From DASRSS01 sp963799045 (GTDB lineage Bacteria > Actinomycetota > Actinomycetes > Mycobacteriales > Jatrophihabitantaceae), in the NCBI GenBank assembly GCA_963799045.1, contig CAWCVN010000001.1:62001-126000 (forward strand): a stretch of DNA of 64,000 nt. Direction: 5' to 3'. The notes under the pieces were generated by a model that was not told the DNA's origin, ran no database searches, and saw only the letters and a list, made by a program, of their open reading frames with translations. Of the stretch, positions 9,428 to 17,231 are shown in pieces. The translations under genes were made by a program, and so were the position numbers. Every line of letters starts with the position of its first letter. Positions within the stretch are counted from its first letter, which is position 1.

Positions 9428-9751
9428 TCAGCCCAGCCCCGCGACGGCCGCGCGGGCGTCGCCGCTGTGGCCGGTGTCGATCCTGATGCCCATCGTCGTC
9501 AGCATGCGCCGCATGCCCTCGCCGAGGTGGTCGACGGCCACAGCCTGCACTTCCTGGTCGCGCAGGAACCGCGCGACCCGAGCGTGGTGTCCACCCTCGG
9601 TCCCACTGTCGTGCAGCACGCTCCAACCGACGTCGAACTCGGCCCAGCCGGTGACCGTGCCGTCCTCGACATCGGCGACAGCGACGCGGTCGGCGCGGCC
9701 CCAACGCGGATCGATGGTGCCGGCATTCGTGACAGGAACAGCGATCTTCAT
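9428..9751 (-). CDS. NifB/NifX-type (dinitrogenase cofactor domain) small protein
   Basis: A 107-residue single-domain protein of the dinitrogenase iron-molybdenum cofactor biosynthesis family. It starts MKIAVPVTNAGTIDPRWGRA and continues with VAVADVEDG, then FLRDQEVQAVAVDHLGEGM and a late MGIRIDTG. Such orphan domains bind metal clusters or small ligands in organisms without nitrogenase. No other nitrogen-fixation gene is in the window. The ATG at 9751 has GGAGG just upstream. An in-frame extension exists, but its composition is not conserved-looking and it runs into cinA on the same strand. Function unknown. Confidence 0.8.
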   Translation of the reverse strand: MKIAVPVTNAGTIDPRWGRADRVAVADVEDGTVTGWAEFDVGWSVLHDSGTEGGHHARVARFLRDQEVQAVAVDHLGEGMRRMLTTMGIRIDTGHSGDARAAVAGLG

Positions 9752-9864
9752 ACCCTCCATCGTCGCCGCGGCCCCCGACCCCGGCAGGGGCCTTTCGTCC
9801 CGCCTTTGACATGCAGCAGCGGGCCCATGGCACCGCTCCGGCGTGTCGAAGCCGGGTCGAGCTG

Positions 9865-11136
9865 TCAGCCCAGCAGTTCCCGCAGCAGGTGCATGGCGAT
9901 CTCGGTGGAGCGGCGGCGGACGTCTGCCCGTGCGCCGGGAATGACGACCTGCCGTGCCAGCGTCCGTTCGCCGTCGGCGGCGCACAGGTGTACCAGTCCG
10001 ACCGGCTTGTCCGCGCTGCCGCCGCCCGGGCCGGCGATGCCCGTGACCGCGACGCCGACGTCGGCGCCGAGCCGCGCCCGCACTCCGGCCGCCATCGCCT
10101 CGGCCACCTCTGCGCTCACCGCTCCCACCGACTCGATCAACGCAGCCGGCACGCCGGCCAGCTGCTGCTTCACCTCGTTGGCGTAGGTGACCAGCCCGCC
10201 GAGCAGGTAGTCCGATGAGCCCGGCCGGTCGGCGATGCGGCCCGCGAGCAGCCCCGCGGTGCACGACTCGGCGGTCGCGATCGTCAGTCCGCGGCGCAGT
10301 AGCGCCTCGGCGACCAGGTCATCGACGGTGCTGCCGTCGGTCGAGAACAGCGCCGGCGCGTAGTCGACGGCGATCACCTCGGCGAAGCGGTCGTAGGCCG
10401 CCTGCGCGTCCGGGCGGTACCTGGTGACGACTTCCAGTTCGCCGTCGCGCAGGCACGTTGTGATCTCCAACCCGGCCAGCGACGCGTCGTGCCTGCGCAG
10501 CGTCGCCGCGACCTCGGACTCGGGCGTGCCCCACAGCCGCAGCGTCGCCTGCCGCAGCTCGCCGCCACCGACCAGCGCGGCCTGCACCGACGGGTCGCGC
10601 AGCGCGGCCGACCACATGCCCTGCAGCTCGCGCGGCGGCCCCGGAAGGACGACCACCGGCGCGCCGCTGCGTCCCTCCGCGACCGGGACGACGAGACCGG
10701 GCGCCGTGCCGACGGGAGGTAGCACGGCCGCGCCGTCCGGGACCAGCGCCTGCTTGCGGGTCGCCGCGGCCGTCGCCTCCGGGTCCAGCCGCCAGCCGCG
10801 ACCCGCGCGCAGCCGCTCGACGATGCCGGCGATGTGCTGCTCGAGTTCCGCATCGAGGTGCAGCCCCCGGCCCTGGAACTCCGCGACGACCTGGGCGGTC
10901 ATGTCGTCGGCGGTCGGGCCGAGCCCGCCGGAGGTGAGCACCAGCTCGACACCCGTGCCGGCCACGAAGCCCAGCGCCGCGAGCAGGTCCTCGTGGCGGT
11001 CACCGACGACGACGGTGTGGGCGACGTCGACACCCACCAGGCGCAGCTGCTCGGCCAGCCACGGGCCGTTGCGGTCGGCGACCCGTCCGGTGAGCACCTC
11101 GGTGCCGGTGATGACGATCCCTGCGCGAATGCCCAC
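9865..11136 (-). CDS. cinA: CinA family protein / nicotinamide-nucleotide amidase
   Basis: A 423-residue protein with the two usual CinA parts. The N-terminal MoaB-like (COG1058) domain has GIVITGTEVLTGRVADRNGPW and SGGLGPTADDMT. The C-terminal NMN deamidase domain (PncC-like, from about residue 265) has TIATAESCTAGLLAGRIAD and VTGIAGPGGGS. The C-terminal domain hydrolyses NMN to nicotinate mononucleotide in NAD recycling; the N-terminal domain acts on ADP-ribose in characterised relatives. I used the GTG at 11136, which places the MoaB domain directly at the N-terminus; longer in-frame starts add 68 residues of unconserved sequence. Confidence 0.93.
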   Translation of the reverse strand: MGIRAGIVITGTEVLTGRVADRNGPWLAEQLRLVGVDVAHTVVVGDRHEDLLAALGFVAGTGVELVLTSGGLGPTADDMTAQVVAEFQGRGLHLDAELEQHIAGIVERLRAGRGWRLDPEATAAATRKQALVPDGAAVLPPVGTAPGLVVPVAEGRSGAPVVVLPGPPRELQGMWSAALRDPSVQAALVGGGELRQATLRLWGTPESEVAATLRRHDASLAGLEITTCLRDGELEVVTRYRPDAQAAYDRFAEVIAVDYAPALFSTDGSTVDDLVAEALLRRGLTIATAESCTAGLLAGRIADRPGSSDYLLGGLVTYANEVKQQLAGVPAALIESVGAVSAEVAEAMAAGVRARLGADVGVAVTGIAGPGGGSADKPVGLVHLCAADGERTLARQVVIPGARADVRRRSTEIAMHLLRELLG

Positions 11137-11226
11137 GCGCCGAATCCTATGAGCAGCCGGCCGGTGACCCACGCGGCCGGCCCCACGCAGCTGCGCGGGG
11201 TACCGACGATGTGGCATCCTGCCTGC

Positions 11227-11240
11227 TATACGCGCGTATA
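11227..11240. promoter_or_regulatory. Perfect 14-base palindrome, probable operator
   Basis: TATACGCGCGTATA reads the same on both strands and lies 20 bases before the flavin monooxygenase start, beside its Shine-Dalgarno. Symmetry, A/T-flanked CG core and position suggest a repressor operator of TetR type. No regulator gene is adjacent, so the factor would act in trans. Binding is inferred. Confidence 0.5.
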
Positions 11241-11259
11241 TCCGGGAGAGGACCGAGCG

Positions 11260-12768
11260 GTGGGCGAGCAGCAGAACCTCGATCACGTCGACGTGCTGAT
11301 CGTCGGCGCGGGCCTGTCCGGCATCGGCGCGGCCGCGCACCTACAGCGTGAGCTGCCCGGCACCTCCTACGCGATCCTGGAATCGCGCGGCGCGATCGGC
11401 GGTACCTGGGACCTGTTCCGGTATCCGGGCGTCCGCTCGGACTCGGACATGTACACCCTCGGCTACCGGTTCCGTCCCTGGACCGGCGACAAGGCCATCG
11501 CCGACGGCGAGTCGATCCGCGAGTATGTCCGTGCCACCGCCCGTGAGGGCAGCATCGAACGGCACATCCGCTTCCACCATCGGGTCGTGCGCGCCGACTG
11601 GGACAGCGGGTCGGCCAGGTGGACGGTGACCGCCGAGCGCACCGACAGCACCGGTGGCACGGTCCAGCTCACCGCCGGGTTCCTGTTCAGCTGCAGCGGC
11701 TACTACCGCTACGACGAGGGCTACACGCCGCAGTTCCCGGGCGCCGAGCGGTTCGGCGGTCAGCTGGTGCATCCGCAGCACTGGCCCGAGGACCTCGACT
11801 ACACCGGCAAGAAGGTCGTCGTGATCGGCAGCGGCGCCACCGCCGTCACCCTCGTGCCGGCGATGACCGACCTCGCCGCGCACGTGACGATGCTGCAGCG
11901 CTCGCCTACCTACATCGTCTCGCTGCCCGGCGTCGACAAGCTGGCCGTCAGCCTGCGCAAGGTACTGCCCGAGCCACTCGCGTACGCGGTCACGCGCGCG
12001 AAGAACGTGGCCGTGTCCACCGGCATCTACCAGCTCAGCCAGCGCCGGCCGAAGCTGGTGCGGCGCCTGATCCGCGCCGGAACCCAGCGCCAGCTGCCGC
12101 CCGGCTACGAGGTCGACGTGCACTTCAAGCCGGCGTACAACCCGTGGGACCAGCGGCTGTGCCTGGTTCCCGACGGCGACCTGTTCCGCGTGATCTGCAA
12201 CGGCAAGGCCTCCGTCGTCACCGACCACGTCAAGACCTTCACCGAGACCGGTATCGAACTCGAGTCCGGCGCCACCCTGGACGCCGACATCGTCGTGACC
12301 GCAACCGGCCTGAACCTGGTCGCGTTCGGCGGGGCGCAGCTGTCCGTCGACGGCCGGGAGGTCTCGCTGCCCGAGACGATGGCCTACAAGGGCATGATGC
12401 TCAGCGACGTGCCGAACTTCGCCTTCATTGTCGGCTACACCAACGCCTCGTGGACGCTGAAGGCGGACCTTGTCTGCGAGTACGTCTGCCGGCTGCTCGC
12501 CCACATGCGGCGGCAGGGGTTCGACGCCGCCATGCCCGAACGCGACCCCGCCGTGGCTGAGGAGCCGTTCCTCGACTTCCAGGCCGGCTACGTGCTGCGT
12601 GCGCTGGAGCGGTTCCCCAAGCAGGGCTCGCGCGCACCCTGGCGGCTGCGGCAGAACTACCTGCGCGACGTCGTGACGCTGCGGCGCGGCTCGGTCGAGG
12701 AGGCCATGCGGTTCACCCGCCGCTCCGCCCGCGATCTTCCTGCGCTGGACGCGGCCGGGCGCGCGTAG
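11260..12768 (+). CDS. Flavin-containing monooxygenase (Baeyer-Villiger type)
   Basis: A 502-residue class B flavoprotein monooxygenase. It has the FAD motif VLIVGAGLSGIGAAAHL, the GTWDLFRYPGVRSDSDMYTL block, the Baeyer-Villiger fingerprint F-x-G-x3-H-x3-W (FGGQLVHPQHW), and the NADPH motif VIGSGATAVTL. Such enzymes insert oxygen next to ketones or oxidise heteroatoms. In mycobacteria, EthA-like relatives act on ketones and thioamides. The GTG at 11260 follows GGGAGAGGAC. It stands alone between divergent cinA and sbcD, and is probably controlled by the palindrome at 11227. Physiological substrate unknown. Confidence 0.9.
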   Translation: MGEQQNLDHVDVLIVGAGLSGIGAAAHLQRELPGTSYAILESRGAIGGTWDLFRYPGVRSDSDMYTLGYRFRPWTGDKAIADGESIREYVRATAREGSIERHIRFHHRVVRADWDSGSARWTVTAERTDSTGGTVQLTAGFLFSCSGYYRYDEGYTPQFPGAERFGGQLVHPQHWPEDLDYTGKKVVVIGSGATAVTLVPAMTDLAAHVTMLQRSPTYIVSLPGVDKLAVSLRKVLPEPLAYAVTRAKNVAVSTGIYQLSQRRPKLVRRLIRAGTQRQLPPGYEVDVHFKPAYNPWDQRLCLVPDGDLFRVICNGKASVVTDHVKTFTETGIELESGATLDADIVVTATGLNLVAFGGAQLSVDGREVSLPETMAYKGMMLSDVPNFAFIVGYTNASWTLKADLVCEYVCRLLAHMRRQGFDAAMPERDPAVAEEPFLDFQAGYVLRALERFPKQGSRAPWRLRQNYLRDVVTLRRGSVEEAMRFTRRSARDLPALDAAGRA

Positions 12769-12783
12769 CGCAGGAAGATCGCG
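12730..12783 (+). terminator. 17-base perfect inverted repeat at the monooxygenase stop codon
   Basis: A left arm at 12730-12746 and a right arm at 12767-12783 are perfect complements of 17 bases around a 20-base loop. The stop codon TAG lies at the inner edge of the right arm, so the left arm is coding. The hairpin would be strong in RNA, but no T-run follows. It fits a U-less actinobacterial terminator or an mRNA-stabilising stem before sbcD. Confidence 0.55.
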
Positions 12784-12847
12784 CGCAGACGGGCCGATCG
12801 GGTGTCGGTCCGCCGAAACTGTCGGACCCGGCCAGATACTCGACGGT

Positions 12848-13987
12848 GTGAAGCTGCTGCACACCTCCGACTGGCACCTGGGCCGAAGCCTGCACGGCGC
12901 GCCGCTGATCGAGCACCAGCGCCAGTTCCTGGCGTGGCTGGTCGAGCTCGCCGCGCGCGAGCGCGTGGACGCGGTGCTGGTGGCCGGCGACGTCTACGAC
13001 CGTGCGGTGCCGCCGACCGATGCGGTCCGCCTGCTCGACGACGCCCTGGCGGCTTTCGCCGCGGCCGGCGTCCCGGTCGTGCTCACCAGCGGTAATCACG
13101 ATTCGGCGATCCGCCTGGGCTTCGGCCGCGAGCTGGGCCGATCGGCCGGGATCCACCTGCGCACCGAGCTGTCCGCGCTGACCGACCCGCTGGTGCTGCG
13201 CGACGGCGCGGGCGAGCTGGCCGTCTACGGCATCCCGTACCTGCTGCCCGACGCCGTCATGCGCGAGCTGGACACCGAGCGCTCGCACGCCGGCGTGCTC
13301 TCGGGCGCCGTGCGCCGTATCCGTGCCGACGCTGCCGAGCGGGGGATCGGCCGCGTCGTCGCGCTCGCGCACGCGTTCGTCACCGGTGCGCGCGGCTGCG
13401 AGTCCGAGCGGGACATCCGCGTCGGCGGCATCGGCGATGCTCCGGCGAGCGTGTTCGACGGGCTGAGCTACGTGGCGCTCGGGCACCTGCACGGTCCCCA
13501 GCGGGTCGGCGACCGGGTCCGCTACTCCGGCTCCCCGCTGGCGTTCTCGTTCTCGGAGGCCGGCCACGCCAAGTCCGTCGCGCTCGTCGAGGTGGACGCC
13601 GCGGGCAGCCCGCACGTCCAGCTCGTGCCGACCCCGGTTCCGCGTCCGCTGCGCGAGGTGCGTGGCCGGCTCGACGAGCTGCTCGCGCTGGACGACCCCG
13701 ACCTCGCCGACGCGTGGGTGAAGGCCGTGCTCACCGACGTCCGGCGGCCGATGGCGCCGATGGAGGCGCTGCGCGAACGCTGGCCGCACACCCTGGTGCT
13801 CGACTTCCAGCCCGACGGCCAGCGGCGCGAGGCGGCGCCGCTCGTGCCGCTGCGCGAGTCCACCGACCCCGTCGAGGTCTGCGCCGAGTTCATGGAATGG
13901 GTCGACTCGACCCGGCCTGACGGCGCCCACGAAGACGCGCTGCGGCGCGCGGTGGAGACCGTCCGGCGGCTGGAGGCCTCGGCGTGA
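12848..13987 (+). CDS. sbcD: Exonuclease SbcD (Mre11 homologue)
   Basis: A 379-residue nuclease subunit of the SbcCD complex, which trims DNA hairpins and protein-blocked double-strand ends. The calcineurin-like phosphoesterase motifs are intact: TSDWHLG, AGDVYDRA, TSGNHDS, and later ALGHLHGPQ, giving the two-manganese site. A capping domain follows about residue 275. It starts at GTG and is followed 31 bases later by sbcC, with a GAGGAG site in the gap, so the two subunits are made from one transcript. Confidence 0.95.
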   Translation: MKLLHTSDWHLGRSLHGAPLIEHQRQFLAWLVELAARERVDAVLVAGDVYDRAVPPTDAVRLLDDALAAFAAAGVPVVLTSGNHDSAIRLGFGRELGRSAGIHLRTELSALTDPLVLRDGAGELAVYGIPYLLPDAVMRELDTERSHAGVLSGAVRRIRADAAERGIGRVVALAHAFVTGARGCESERDIRVGGIGDAPASVFDGLSYVALGHLHGPQRVGDRVRYSGSPLAFSFSEAGHAKSVALVEVDAAGSPHVQLVPTPVPRPLREVRGRLDELLALDDPDLADAWVKAVLTDVRRPMAPMEALRERWPHTLVLDFQPDGQRREAAPLVPLRESTDPVEVCAEFMEWVDSTRPDGAHEDALRRAVETVRRLEASA

Positions 13988-14018
13988 GCACCGGAGCCAA
14001 GCTGCTGAGGAGCCGGCG

Positions 14019-17000
14019 ATGAGGCTGCACACGCTCCGGCTACGGGCATTCGGTCCCTTCGCCACCGAGCAGGTCGTCGACTTCGAGCGGGTGGGCAGCA
14101 GCGGGCTGTTCCTGCTCGACGGCCCGACCGGCGCCGGCAAGAGCACGGTGCTCGACGCCATCACCTTCGCGCTCTACGGTCCGGGCGAGCGTGGTGGCGA
14201 CGACCGGCTGCACTCGCACTTCGCGGCCCGGGGCAGCGCGCCGGAGGTCAGCCTGGAGTTCTCCGTCAACGGCGCCCGGCACCGCGTCACCCGCACGCCC
14301 GAGTACCTGCGGCCGAAGAAGAGTGGTTCCGGGCTCACCAAGCAGGCCGCGGCAGTGCACCTGGAACGGCACGAGGCGGGTGAGTGGGCGAGCCGGTCGT
14401 CGAACAAGGCCGAGGTCGCCGAGCAGCTGGCCGAGGTGCTGGGCCTGACCCGCGAGCAGTTCACCCAGGTGGTGCTGCTGCCGCAGGGTGAGTTCGCGAC
14501 GTTCCTGCGGGCCGGCGACGACGAGCGGCGCAAGCTGCTCAGCAAGCTGTTCGGCACCCGCCTCTACGACCAGATCACCGACGAGCTCGACCAGCGCCGG
14601 GCCGAGTCGCTGCGCGGTATCGAGGCGGCGCGGGTCGACGTCGCCGCGTCCATCGCCGCGACGGCCGAGGCCGCCGGATTGGACCCCGACGAGGCCGCGG
14701 CGTTGCGGGAGCTGCCCGCCGCGGACCTCGGCGACCGGCTCGACGAGATCGCGGCCCGACTCGACGCCGATCGGGCAACGGCCGTCGTAACGGCAGACCG
14801 GGCGCAGCAGGAGCTGGACCAGGCCCGCGCGGAACACGCCGCCGCGCAGGCAGACCGGCAGCGGGTAGTCCGCTTCGCCGCGGCCGTGGTGGCGGCGGAC
14901 GAGCACGAGGCCGGCCGGGCGGCTCAGGCCGCCCGGCTCGAACGGCTGGCCGCCGCGCGCCGCGCCGAGCCGGTGCGCCCGCTGCTGTCGGCGGTCGTGA
15001 CGGCCGCCGAAGCCTGCGATCGGGCCCGCGCCCAGGTGCTCGCCACAGCGGCAGACCCCGACCCGGCCTGGCTGGCCGGCCAGGGCGCCGACGCGCTCGC
15101 CGAACGAGCGCTGGCCACCGACCGGGACGCCGCCGAGCTGCGGCCGCTCGTCCTGCGGGAGGCAACCCTCCCGGCGCTGAGGACCGCCGTCGCAGACGCC
15201 GACGCCGCGCTGGGCGTCGCCCGGGCGGAGAAGCAGCGGCTGGCGGCGCGGCAACAGACCCTGCCCGGCGAGCTGCGTGAGGTCGGCGAGGAACTCGCCG
15301 CGGCCCGCAGCGAGGCCGACCGGCTGCCCGGCCTTCGGCAGCAGCTCGAACTGCTCGACCGCCGCCGCACCGCCGCCCGCCGGGTCCGGACACTCGAGGC
15401 GGCGCTGCTGGAGGCGCGGGCGGTGCAGGCCGAGGCGGTCGACGCGCACCAGGGCGCGGTCGACGCGCACCAACGGCTGGTCGAGGCCCGGCTGTCGGGC
15501 ATGGCTGCCGAGCTGGCCGGCGCGCTGCACGGCGGCGCGCCATGCCCGGTCTGCGGTGCCACCGAGCACCCGGCGCCTGCGCAGGCCGGTCCCGATGCGG
15601 TCACCGCCGAACAGATCGAGCAGGCGGCACGCGCCCGCGACGCCGCGGAACGGCGCCGGGACCGCGCGGTCGCCGCGGTCCGCGAACTCGATCAGGAGCT
15701 GGCGGGCGCGCGGGCGCTGGCCGACGGCGCGACGAGCAAGGAGCTGAAGGAGTCGGCGCGCACGCTGGCCGCGGCCGTCGAACGCGCCGAGAATGCCGCC
15801 GCGCAGCTCGGCTCGCTCAGCGAGTGGCGGCAGGTGCTCGAGGGCGAGTCCGAGTGCCTGGCCCGCGATCACGGTGCCGCGCTGGTCGCCGAGGCGACGG
15901 CCGTCGCGGCGCTGGCGGCGGCCCGCGACGAGGCCCTGGCCCTGCGCACCGAGCTTTCCGCCGCCGCGGGCGGCTGCGCCAGCGTCGCCGAGCGCCAGCA
16001 GCAACTCAGCGCCGAGGCCGACCGTTGCCGCGCCCTGGCCGGCTGCGTCGCGGCCCTCGCCGCGGCGCTCGAACGGCACGCCACGGCCCGCAGCGACGCC
16101 GATGCGGAGGCGCGCGCGGGTGCCTTCCCGGATGCCACGGCGGCCGCCGCGGCCGCGCTGGCACCCGCCGAGCTGAACGAACTTCAAGTCGAGGTCGAGA
16201 CCTGGACCGCGGAGAGTGAGCGCCTCGCCGCGGCGATGACGGCCACCGAGTTCACCGGGCTCAGCCGCGACCGGTGTGCCGACGGCTCGGCGATCGCGCG
16301 GGAGCAGGCCCGCACCGAACGGGCCGGCGGCACCGAGCACGACGCCGCCCGCGCCGCCCGCGCCGCGGCCGACGCCGCCCAGCGGGCCGGGCACGCCGCG
16401 CAGCGCTTCGCCGAGCGCAGGTCGGATCTGACGACCGCCCTGGCACGCCTGGCCGAGCGCGAGACGCAGGCCGCACCCGTCGTCTACCTGGCGAAGCTGA
16501 CCAAGGGCATGACGGGGCAGCGGCGGGTCGCGCTGACCACCTACGTGCTGCGGCACTGGTTCGAGCGGGTCGTGCAGGCAGCCAACCTCCGGCTGGCGAG
16601 CATGTCCAGCGGCCGGTACGAGCTGGTCCGGGTGGACGAGATCGCCGGATCAGGGGCGAAGACGCAGCGCACCGGCCTCACCTTGCAGGTGCTCGACCGG
16701 CACACCGGCGAGCAGCGCAGCCCGCACTCGCTGTCCGGCGGCGAGACCTTCTACACCTCGCTGGCGCTGGCCCTCGGGCTGGCGGACGTGGTGCGTGCCG
16801 AGGCCGGCGGAGTCGACCTGGACACGCTGTTCATCGACGAGGGCTTCGGCAGCCTCGACGCGGACACGCTCGAGGAGGTCATGTCGGTCATCGACGACCT
16901 GCGCGACCGCGGCCGGGTCGTGGGCATCGTCAGCCACGTCGGCGAGCTGAAGGATCGCATCGCCGAGCGTGTCGAGGTCCGCCGCCGCCCGGACGGCAGC

Positions 17001-17024
17001 AGCGAGCTACGGGTGGTTGCCTGA
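14019..17024 (+). CDS. sbcC: Exonuclease SbcC (Rad50-like SMC ATPase)
   Basis: A 1001-residue SMC-type ATPase that drives SbcD. The N-terminal Walker A is DGPTGAGKST (residues 36-45). Long Ala/Glu/Arg-rich coiled coils follow, with a zinc-hook CPVC at about residue 509 that would dimerise two molecules through zinc. The C-terminal lobe has the ABC signature LSGGETFYTSLAL (about 905) and Walker B TLFIDEGFGSLD (about 937). Length and order are normal for the family. The coiled-coil region gives long open frames on the opposite strand that are not genes. Confidence 0.96.
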   Translation: MRLHTLRLRAFGPFATEQVVDFERVGSSGLFLLDGPTGAGKSTVLDAITFALYGPGERGGDDRLHSHFAARGSAPEVSLEFSVNGARHRVTRTPEYLRPKKSGSGLTKQAAAVHLERHEAGEWASRSSNKAEVAEQLAEVLGLTREQFTQVVLLPQGEFATFLRAGDDERRKLLSKLFGTRLYDQITDELDQRRAESLRGIEAARVDVAASIAATAEAAGLDPDEAAALRELPAADLGDRLDEIAARLDADRATAVVTADRAQQELDQARAEHAAAQADRQRVVRFAAAVVAADEHEAGRAAQAARLERLAAARRAEPVRPLLSAVVTAAEACDRARAQVLATAADPDPAWLAGQGADALAERALATDRDAAELRPLVLREATLPALRTAVADADAALGVARAEKQRLAARQQTLPGELREVGEELAAARSEADRLPGLRQQLELLDRRRTAARRVRTLEAALLEARAVQAEAVDAHQGAVDAHQRLVEARLSGMAAELAGALHGGAPCPVCGATEHPAPAQAGPDAVTAEQIEQAARARDAAERRRDRAVAAVRELDQELAGARALADGATSKELKESARTLAAAVERAENAAAQLGSLSEWRQVLEGESECLARDHGAALVAEATAVAALAAARDEALALRTELSAAAGGCASVAERQQQLSAEADRCRALAGCVAALAAALERHATARSDADAEARAGAFPDATAAAAAALAPAELNELQVEVETWTAESERLAAAMTATEFTGLSRDRCADGSAIAREQARTERAGGTEHDAARAARAAADAAQRAGHAAQRFAERRSDLTTALARLAERETQAAPVVYLAKLTKGMTGQRRVALTTYVLRHWFERVVQAANLRLASMSSGRYELVRVDEIAGSGAKTQRTGLTLQVLDRHTGEQRSPHSLSGGETFYTSLALALGLADVVRAEAGGVDLDTLFIDEGFGSLDADTLEEVMSVIDDLRDRGRVVGIVSHVGELKDRIAERVEVRRRPDGSSELRVVA

Positions 17025-17032
17025 GGCCGACC

Positions 17033-17200
17033 TCAGCGGTCGTACTCGTCGTCGTCCGCTGGGATGTCGAGCTTCTGCTCGACCGCGTCGGCGTCGTCGG
17101 CCTCGGCCGGCAGCTCACGCTCGAACTCGTCCAGCAGGTTCACCTCGTCCTCGGCGAAGTCGGCCTGGCGTTCGCGGACGGTGTTCTCGGGGTCGGTCAC
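17033..17200 (-). CDS. Small acidic conserved protein, unknown function
   Basis: A 55-residue very acidic protein from the GTG at 17200, preceded by AGGAGG at ideal spacing. It reads as a hydrophilic chain with an internal DEVNLLDEFERELP and ends DDDEYDR. There is no cysteine, membrane helix or known motif. It converges on sbcC and is unlikely to be linked to it. The ribosome binding site and acidic codon bias argue that it is real. Function not assigned. Confidence 0.65.
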   Translation of the reverse strand: MTDPENTVRERQADFAEDEVNLLDEFERELPAEADDADAVEQKLDIPADDDEYDR

Positions 17201-17231
17201 GGCAACCTCCTGAGCGTGCGAAGCGGGTCGG

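Noticed and set aside
9428..9751. Evidence of a nitrogen-fixation locus from the NifX-like domain
   Set aside because: The domain is widespread in non-fixers, and no nitrogenase or other nif gene lies nearby.
14040..16556. An 838-codon open frame on the minus strand opposite sbcC
   Set aside because: It mirrors the coiled-coil codons of sbcC, shows no family motif and arises from the lack of A/T-rich stops in G+C-rich DNA.
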